Assembly (NCBI GenBank): GCA_947044365.1
Contig: OX345636.1
Location: forward strand, 949,501-1,013,500
Length of the DNA: 64,000 nucleotides
Source of the DNA: Petrosia ficiformis
Taxonomy: Eukaryota > Porifera > Demospongiae > Haplosclerida > Petrosiidae
Direction of reading: 5' to 3'
This document shows positions 47,101 to 58,400 of the stretch, piece after piece. The notes beneath the pieces are model-generated. The model saw only the letters and a program-made list of their open reading frames with translations. It was not told the origin of the DNA and searched no databases. How positions within the stretch are numbered: the stretch's first letter is position 1; each line of letters starts with the position of its first letter. Position numbers and translations under genes: made by a program.

Positions 47101-50100
47101 AATCCTACTAGGCACTTGGGGACTTTCAAGTCCCGGTAAGCAAGGTGGTAGAAGTAGTACTCCATGTCGGAAAAGGAGCCAAGTTTGGGGCAGAGAAAGT
47201 GAACGGTGGCCAAAATATAAGCAATAGAGTCGCCAGTGTTGGAAATGAGAAGAAATTTGAAAAACAAGTTCAGTCCTGTAAGGGTTAATTCTTGTACATT
47301 ACTAATTGAATGAATGCATACCTGTTACTATGTATAATCACACGAACTAATAGAATATATAATTATACTTGTTTGAGTAATCTATTATTAATTTCGTAAC
47401 ATTATTATAAAACTAGTTATATAGTTATAGGTCTAGTAGTGTATTATATACTATAGAACTGTAGAGATGAGATATAGGATTATAATAATATTTAAATATT
47501 CTTCAGCAAACTCAAATGTTCACATGTGTTGTATCATTACTACTAAATGTATTATAGTCAGCCTCATAAACTAAAATAGTACTTTATAATAACTTATTCA
47601 TATTATCATTTGAGCTTGTATTTAACTTTACTAGAATAAGAAAATACAAAAGAGATATTTCCATTGAACATGTATTTCATACTTAATATTAAAGTGGTAG
47701 TGATAGTGAACTTTGAATAAAATATGACTTTGTTGTAGTATATATTTGTATGATAACTGAATGTGTATAATAATTTATAATATATAAATTATAAGTTTAC
47801 TGAATAATAGATTTACTATATGATATTCAATCAAACATATAATAAGAGGAGCTTTTGTAATATATCCTCTATTATTATAATACTAATAAGGAAACACTAC
47901 AGAAACTTGATAGGATCCTACACAAAACATGAAAACTTCATTTTTCTCGTGATAACATGTCATTTGTATGTTTCACTAATTTTCTCTCATGTATTATTGA
48001 TGGAACATGTTAAATATTTATTTATAATTCTTAGAAATATTTGAAATGTTTATGTACTCATGTTTGTAAAATTAGTTTATGAAATTATTAATTATGATAA
48101 TATTATGTTTTTGTTTTACAAATTTGTGATTTATTAATTAAATATTTTATAGACTCGTGTGTGTTTTTATGATATTCTATTACATTATACAGTTTGGGCG
48201 CTCATTTCTTCATAGTAGTGCAATTAATAGGAAAACAGATGTCTGCAGCTTTCTCCTATCAAAAGGAGCAAACATCAATCAAGTGGATGATGTTAGTATT
48301 GAGTTTCATTATTCATGTGTCACTACTGATAATATATATAGGATATATCCCTTCAAACAGAAATGCAAGACCTGTTATACCATGTGGGAAAGAACACTGC
48401 CTGAGTGAAGCCAAGGAAATCTGGAGGCTTCATCAAATCAGTGCTATTTCACGAGGTATATAACAGGACTTATATCTCTGTCATGAGTTATATATATAAC
48501 TTCTGCAATATTTATTGTATTCTGACCAATCAGATTAGTAGTAACTTGTAGTTGTTCAAATAAATCAAATATCTTTCCTTTTCAAAGCAGGCTTGATAAT
48601 ATATGCTATCATAATGAATATGATAACAATAGACAGTAATCTAACACATCATACTATCCATCACACTAAATATTTGTACAAAACATGAATTATAACTCTC
48701 AATATCAGCTCACAAGCACATAACATTATTGTGTAGCAACAGTGTTTCATAACAACAGCTTGATAAATGGATCTGATTGGTTGGTTATATTACCTTTCAT
48801 TGTATAGAGTCAGAAATGTTATATCCCTTGGATTTGATTGGTCAGAATAGATTTAGTATTGCATAAATTAGTGCTGAAATGAATAGTGTAATATTGAATA
48901 TTCATTAAGAAACCACATATTAGAATATTATAAAGCCATATTATAATATTTGGTAGTATAAGCCATGTCCACCATGGTTGCAAGCCCTACACATCTTGTG
49001 ATTGCAAATCTTACTGTGATCGGTGAAGTTTAGTTTGCCATCAAGTAGTGTCCAGTCGCTGTGTCAACCGTTCAGTATTCCAATGCTTATCATAGTATAC
49101 AATATTATTATACAATGGCTTTATTATTAATAATTATTATATTCATTATTATAAAAATGTATTTGCTCACAAATGTTATCACTATGCTTATGCAACAAGC
49201 ACTTCCACCTTTTCAGCTTCCATGTTCCGAGTACATGAATGCGCATGCATAATTAAATTCCTCTTAGGAAGATGGTGTCCAATTCGAAATGAAATCTTTT
49301 AGTTGTTGAGACTGTCTTCTTTCATAGTATCTGTAGATATCATCTCGATACTTGTAGACCAGAATTTTACTATAAATGCGACTGGAGTGGTGCAAAAATG
49401 AATGTGATATTTCAGCAAACAAAAATGATTTGTCTGAAAAATAATAATAATAATAATTAGGAAGATTTTGCCAGTTTTGCCACTCGCCGGTTCTCTACCA
49501 TTACGACAGTCTTTGGCCATCTAGAAGATTTAGGTAGTCTTAAAAACGCTAGATATGATCAGGTATGAGTGTATTAAAACCTATCTGTATATTATATTAC
49601 CAGAGACCAGGTCATCACTTGTAATTGAAATGTATGGGCGGCCCATTTTTTTCCGTGCCATTCTACATGGAGAGTACTACCATACTATCTGATAATACAT
49701 TAATATATTGTGAACCATTATTATTTGTTATAATTTTTGCTGGTCTATTTTAGAGACAGTGTATTTAGTTATAGTGCAATTTCCTGAATTACATCTCTCC
49801 TGCTATAGTTTATAAGTACATTATATTATAACTAGTGTGTTGATTGAATTTGTGTTCATAATAATTACTATGTATAATACTGTTATCAATAAACTACAAC
49901 AGCAACAATAACTTTTATCATATTCATTAGTGAGTGTACTAAGTGTAATATAACTAGACCTGTAAGAATATCAAAAGTTGTATTGTATTTAGTAATAATT
50001 GATATATTCAATACTTTACATATTAACTATAATATGACAACTAAATATGAAATGTATAAGTAAATTATATCATAACACTTTCACTAATAGAATTTGTATT

Positions 50101-53100
50101 CCATATGTTTATATTGCGAAAATGTTATGTTTTCATAAGAGAATTCAATTTATTACACAATTATAAATTCATTACATGAAAAGAGAATTCAATTTAAATT
50201 ACTGTATCGACAGTTACTCACCATTGTTAATCTAGTGACTAGATATTTGATAGATATTGTTTACTTATTCAATATATATTTATTAATTGATTCATAATAA
50301 CATAGTATATAGTTTATAATATATAAACTGTATCTATAGTAAATGTAAAGAAACATACACAATATATTATATTAATTTATACTAGAGGAAAAGTGACACA
50401 TAATGGAAATGTTTTATGATAACTGAACATCATTGTACTTGAGATATTGATTGCTTGTTTGTTATTATATATTTCAGTTGTATCATATTTCCATATTATG
50501 AATATGTTGTAGATTATTGTGACTATATAATCATAATTTAAATGATTATGTAATAATAATTATTAATTCTTGTATATTACTAATTGAATGATCACATAAT
50601 TATTGTGTATTATCATATAAACTACTAGAATATATACTTGTTTGAATAATCTTTTTTCTAAATTTCATATTAATTATTATATTAGTGTTTATGAATATTA
50701 TAGAACTGTATATATGACACATAGGATATATTAAATCTTTTCCATGAAGAGGAATGTTTCACATACACTGTGTCTACACTCCTAAATGGATTATATCAAA
50801 CCTCATAAATTAAACTATTACTTTATAATTATATACATATATATGCTATGCTACGATGGCAACAGTTTGATGTGATTAGGTGTATATTTTCCATATACGC
50901 CTCATCAAAAATTCTATTATTAAATCATACTATACATAATATAAGGCATGGGTATATGTTGTATATGTGAGATATTCCATCCTCTGGTTTTCAAAGGTTT
51001 ACATTGTATGTTGATATATCATCCAGCCATATGAGCCTTGATTAGATCAAATCCACATAAAACGCATCCATATCAGGTGATATTTCTGATATATACTACT
51101 TTATCCTTGCGATAAAGAATTGACTTCCGCTGAGTACAATCATCTGATTTTAATTGTATAAACATATAATTGAAGTAAGTGTGGCTTTGGACCGTTCAAT
51201 GAAATATAACGTCTAATGAGGTGCAAATATTAACAGTTGAATTCATTATTATATCAGTAGTATAATATTTGTATGTGTATAATAATTTATAATAATATAA
51301 ATAGTTTACTGAATAATAATATATTTACTATATGATTTCCAATTAAATATGTAATAATATGAGATATTGTAATATATCCTCTATTATTATAATAGTACTA
51401 ATACTAGTGTACTATATTACAGTATTCACATTATAACATGTGGTATATTGTATTGTATTGTATTGTATTGTATTGTATTGTATTGTATTGTATTGTATTG
51501 TATTGTATTGTATTGTATTGTATTGTATTGTATTGTATTGTATTGTATTGTATTGTATTGTATTGTATTGTATTGTATTGTATTGTATTGTATTGTATTG
51601 TATTGTATTGTATTGTATTGTATTGTATTGTATTGTATTGTATTGTATTGTATTGTATTGTATTGTATTGTATTGTATTGTATTGTATTGTATTGTATTG
51701 TATTGTATTGTATTGTATTGTATTGTATTGTATTGTATTGTATTGTATTGTATTGTATTGTATTGTATTGTATTGTATTGTATTGTATTGTATTGTATTG
51801 TATTGTATTGTATTGTATTGTATTGTATTGTATTGTATTGTATTGTATTGTATTGTATTGTATTGTATTGTATTGTATTGTATTGTATTGTATTGTATTG
51901 TATTGTATTGTATTGTATTGTATTGTATTGTATTGTATTGTATTGTATTGTATTGTATTGTATTGTATTGTATTGTATTGTATTGTATTGTATTGTATTG
52001 TATTGTATTGTATTGTATTGTATTGTATTGTTATAATTATCCTGTGCACATTTTGATGATAATTATGAATTCTCCATCATACAAGTTCCTGACATGATGA
52101 AATGTACAGTATTTACAATTTTGATTCTGTGTCCATGCATCTGTTAGTTCCCACATGCTTATTCTACAATGGAATATAACATCTTGTTTGTTATGTAAAT
52201 TATGTTTGTGTTAGCCTGACTAATATTGGTACTATTGTTAACAGAACAATGTAATCATGTGTAGTAATTTTCATGCATCTTGTATCTTTGATTCTAATAG
52301 TCAGTGTTGATATTGCTGTCTCCATTGAGTTGTATACATAAGTATTGATGTTTTCCTAAATCTGCACTTTTTATCCATATCTGGAAATACGTACAGTGTC
52401 TTGTTTACTAAGCATGAAATGAAGCACATGAGATGCAAGAGAGAAAGTAACAAGCTTAAATTTGAATTTGTTGTTTATATAATTTTGAAAGTTGGTTGAG
52501 AAAGTTTTTATGGCTAGACTGGCTAAGATTATTTCTGATAAATACAAAAACACATGGAAGATGACTAAGAATGATTCTCCATCAGCTATACTGCTTTGCA
52601 CTAGTATAATAACTATATTACTTACAGTCAAATTACATAATATAGTGTGACAAACTTTTTTCGAACTTGTATATAAATTCCTGTAACCACATAATAATTT
52701 AATTAATTATAATTTATGTGTGATGGACTTACTATTACTCGATTTTTTAGAAAATCTATGTCCACACTTGCAAACAGTTTTTCTTATATGGACAGATTCT
52801 TTACATAAAGGACACATTTTATTAACAACAGGGCCAGGATTCTGCTCAATATCACCAGATAAAAGCAGAATCCTTCGAAAGTAACAATAATTACACATTA
52901 CACAACTACTTAAGGTCAAATTACACAATATACTTTTCCAACAAATATTCATTACCTCATGCATTACCAAAATATCTCAGTATGCCAGTATGTCGGTTAC
53001 TAAAGATAATTATCCTATAATGAATTGTACATTGTTACAACTACAATGAGCAAAAGCACTGAACTTACAGTTTGAAAGTCCAACAAAAGTTGAATAATAA

Positions 53101-55447
53101 CAGAAAGGAAGGTAAACTGACCTCCACGTTTGATCTCCCGTGATCACATTGGGTGTGGCTGAGGGTGGGGGCTATTGCAAGTAAATGGCAGAAACTGGAG
53201 AGCGTACAGAGATAGAATGTATGAGTCTGTAACTTGCTAAAACAATGTCTGTGGCAAATTTCTTTTCAATACGATTTTGATAAACTTCTTTCTCTACTCT
53301 ATTCAAGTCTTTAAATCGACGCTTACATTAAAAAATTGGGGACAGACAGAATGAATGAATGACAGAATGACAACCAAAGTGCTAAAGACTCGCCCACGCG
53401 TAGGCGCGGCGAGCCCAATAATAATTATATACTTCCAAATCATTACATGTAGAGCAAAGGCCTTGACCATTGTATCCCACACATACTATAATGATATTCT
53501 CTATAGAAAACCTTCAATTATGGTTCCAAACAACAAGCTATCCATGTTGAATGGTTCATGACCCCAAGGCATCAAATCACATTATATTTCAATAGTTAAT
53601 ATTGTATTCATATCATTGATCAAATCAACAAAGGATAGTAACTATATATCACATCATTTCAATTCAGGGAAGAACATGAAATATGTTAGAGAATATAGAA
53701 ACCAATGACACATAGGCATGAACACAGATACACATATATGTATGTATGACTATATAATACTATTAAATACTATACATAACAATGGATAACAATAATTAAA
53801 TTTGAAATAGTGTTCTAAATAATTATGATGAAACAATGTGTATTTAACAAGCAGATATTGTAATTACACACTAGTTTGATTGTATAAGAACTGTACACTA
53901 TCTTATTATGATATGGAGGTATGAGGAACTATAAACAAGGGAAACTCAATAGGTAATATTCTTGGTTCAATCACTAGTTAGATTCCAGTTTTCCTTTGTT
54001 TAGAATTCTATCATGCCTCGATATCATAAATAATGTAATATTTGTATATCCTACTTTAGATATTTATAGTGTGTAATGAAGTAAGAATCATGTTTAAATA
54101 TTAATATTGATAGAATGATTATATAATCAACTGACCAACGATAAATGATTGCTTGATTGTATACTATAGTCAGTCATATTGATAATTACATGTTTCATTA
54201 TACATACAAGTCATATGTACTTATATAATAATCAATATAGCTTCATTATAATATGTATAATGACTTACCATTATTAATAACACATGTACTATCATGATTA
54301 TGTAACTATTGTTCTTCTACTTGTAAAGTTGTATTAATATAGTTTGTGTATATAACAAGGTGTTATAATATTGTGTGTATTGATTGTACATGTGTTATGT
54401 TGAGTGAATATATGAATGTGTATAATTACACACATGTACTGCGGGAATGTAATGAATATGAGCTTTCTATTATTGTATTGTATTTCATACTGATTATTAA
54501 ATAATCATAAATCATAGATGATATTATTAATGATTATTATCCACACATTCTAGTATTCTCTACATTCTTTTATGAAATGTTTGAAGTCATTTGCTTATTT
54601 TGATAACATAACCTATTAAATGGATTGCTTTGTGTCGTGTTGCCTTTCTATCTAAGAATATTTGTTTGTATAATTATTGTATATATAAATAATTATATAT
54701 TTTTACTAACAGTAGTTTTTGTGATAAAGTATTTATAACTAAATAAGAAATGAATTACTCTCAGATAGTAATAGTACCTGATTGGGTATTATAATATCCT
54801 GGTCTTAGTTGTGATTTAGTTTTCCTTTGTTTCCATATAATATTGTGTCTATGGAATGCAATCAATTTTAAGCTATTGAACTTCAATTATTGTCTTATGA
54901 TTCTGAACAATAAATCATATCTTCATAATTATATAACCTGTATAATATACACTATATAATCATAGATTAAATATAATATAATTCTCTTGTAAAAATTTAT
55001 GAACAAGAGAAGACTGAACTAGTCAGTTACATCCTCTACTAATAACAGTAATTATTATTCCCTTTTGATATGATCATCACTATTATACTTTTCTATACTT
55101 TATAATACAATACCTAGGGGAAGGAGAAAAAGTGGAAACGGCACAAATGGCGGAAACAGCGGAAACTGATAATAAACATCACATTTGTGATGAACAAATT
55201 CATATTTAGCAAAGTTGTTGATGTTTATAAAGTCAATGATAGAAAGTCATGGATGTTTAACAAAAAATGTGGGGGTCTGGTGGGGCGGAGCCCCCCTCCC
55301 CCAGTTTAGGCCCTGTGATTGTTAGGGTTATCATCCATGTTGTTTGAGTCGGGAGAGGCGAATATAGACTCAAACAACATGGATGATAACTCACTCACTC
55401 ATGCACACTCACAAACACAAATACACGCATACATACACGGACATACA

Positions 55448-55486
<39 letters not shown>

Positions 55487-58400
55487 GCACACAGACACAC
55501 ACACACCCACCCACACACACACACACAACAGCATCTGTAATAGTAATAGCCTTGTAATGTGATGATCGTATTGTGGAGCTCGCCTGATGACCGGATTTAA
55601 ATAGTGAGAAAGCCTATACTAATCAGAAGATACTGACATATGTGTACTGTGTATATGTCTTTAATTCCTTCAATCTTGTTTCAAATCATATGTATAATAA
55701 CACTAATTATGTTATAATAATAATAACCACAGGCCATTGGGATAAGTTGGATAATAACATGGAAATAGAAAACAAAAACACTAGAGCTGAGGAGAGACCT
55801 ATTGTGCCTGTTTATATTTTTTTAGCTTAGTACTTTGGCCAATAAAATTCTTTGTTGTTGAATTTGAGGAAAGCAATACCCGGGTCAGTAGACTCTTAGA
55901 GCAGATCCATCGTCCAGGATCGGAGGCATTATTCCGATTCATTTACGAGTTTGGGCATTCCACCCAACACGTAAATACACACCTACACTCCCGCAATAAG
56001 TCGGCCTGAACCAGAGAAAGTTATATTACTACATCAAGCACAAAGCTGCCTCTGATTATCAAAAACAAGTACCTGTGAACAAGAAAGATGAATTTCTAAG
56101 AGGTGTATGATAGTAAGCCCTCTGGATAATGGGGACAACCAACCGAGCCCCACACTGTCTGAGGCAAACGCACATCTGCTCTCCCTTGTTGAGCTTTCTA
56201 TTTCAGGTTCAAAATGCTATAGAACTAAGGTCAATTAGTCAACACCAGAGCAAGTTTTGCATGTTATTCAACTATATTGACGCTAATATTTCTATTCGAC
56301 ACAGAGTAGGTCATGTCACCTTGAACCCTATTATAAATAGGTTATAAAGCGAATCAAAACTTTCTTGATGGTCAGTGTTAAACAATAGACTAGAATTAAT
56401 TAGCTAACCAACTTATTGCCATGATTTATAATAATTATCAATATACCTATATACAAACTTTAAGTGCCTATAAACACAATAAATATTAAACATATATTAA
56501 TATTGCTACGGAGGACAGAGGGTGAGGTCCCCACAAAGACACACACCAAAGTATCAAAGCATATGTGAATATATTAAAATCAAGATTGTTAAATACTGTT
56601 TGTGACACTGCATGCTTTTGACCAATAAAGTCCCAAATATAGGAAAGCCCTGAACCATGAGTGAAATACTGGTTCGTCTGACTAAAGCTCAGAGGAAAAT
56701 CACCATCTTTGTTTCTGTGACACGACAGAAACTTTACATTGTTGTTGTTGGAATTGTGCACTACCTGCGTCAGTGGTTCAGCTAGCTTGCCCTTTCCACC
56801 CAACACGTAAATACACACTAACACACACACCCACACACAATGTTTTTAGCCTTAAATGAATTATTATACTCTGCATACATGTAGGTAGGTACATGTAGTT
56901 TGCACAAGCTACAGTAAACTCTTAAAAAACCAACCATGCATATCAGTTCACCTTTACAAGCACATGGTCACCTCTGGAGCTATAGTAGCAACTAGTCTAT
57001 TTTGTAAGCAACTACTCTATATAGTTTGTGAAATCCATTTTGTGAACTGCAAAGTTAAGAAACTTGGTAGCTATTTAACTTTTTACATAAGATATGTGTA
57101 TGGTGTCTGTATGTGTGTTAGTGTCTAAATAATGAAATTCATAAACTTTAAGCACCGGACTCCAAAGGTGGAGTGGTCCCGCCCTTTTCGTAGCAAGCCA
57201 TAAGTTGGGAGACTAAAGAGACCGAAACTTGTGGTTATGTGATGATCGTATTGTGGAGCTCCCCTGATGACCGGATTTAAATAGTGAGAAAGCCTATACT
57301 AATCAGAAGATGCTGACATATGTATACTGTGTATATGTCTTTAATTCCTTCAATCTTGTTTCAAATCATATGTATAATAACCACAGGCCATCGGGATAAG
57401 TTGGATAATAACATGGAAATAGAAAACAAAAACACTAGACCTGAGGAGAGACCTATTATGCCTGCTTATATTTTTTTTAGCTTAGTACTTTGGCCAATAA
57501 AATTCTTGGTTGTTGAATTTGAGGAAAGCAATTCCCGGGTCAGTAGACTCTTAGAGCAGATCCATCGTCCAGGATCGGAGGCATTATTCCGATTCATTTA
57601 TGAGTTTGGGCATTCCACCCAACACGTAAATACACACCTACACACACACAAACACTAAGGATTGGTGATAATTAGAAACATGATACAATTGTTCGGTGAA
57701 AAAATTCCTATTTGTAGAGTCCACTAGTATGCAATAGTCAATTTTAGATATTCTAAAAGAAATACAATTAATGATCAGTTGAATGGATACTTCATGTATA
57801 TCATATTGTATAGCTCAATGCTTCATATAGTCAACAATATATTATTTATCCATTGTGAATAACTTGATAATGTTTTTGTGTAATTTGTGACAATGTATGT
57901 CTTTTGAAACAAGTATTAATACACAATGTAATACTGTATACTGTTTACAACTATAACACACACAAGTAGAGACTACAACATAGTAGTAGACACAAATCTA
58001 CTATATTATTTAATTTTAATGATTTCCATACATAACTATGTTAGCTTACCAGAAGTATATCTAAATGTAAAAGATATGTATTTCATTTTACCCGTTTAAT
58101 ATGTGGTTTTTAATATTTGTGTAATTATTATAGTTATACTGAACATGATTACATATTCATATTATATTATAATTATCTCTTTTTCATAGTATGGAAACAC
58201 ACCAATACATGGGGCTGCATACTGGGGACGTGATGATGCAGTAAAAGTTCTCATTGAAAGTGGAGCAAACCTTTATATCAAGAATAATGTTAGTAATCAA
58301 ATGATAACATTCTTATAATTAATGAACTGTTTCTTTACTTATAATAATCATATCCTAATTTATATCCATTATGATAATTATAATTATAGTAAGACCAAAT

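Noticed and set aside
51426..52097. Open frames of about 200 codons in several frames
   Set aside because: Pure (TATTG)n has no stop in any frame; these are not genes.
56486..56836. Minus-strand 116-codon open frame
   Set aside because: No recognisable domain; it lies across the mosaic repeat region and part of it matches noncoding repeat DNA at 6.5 kb.
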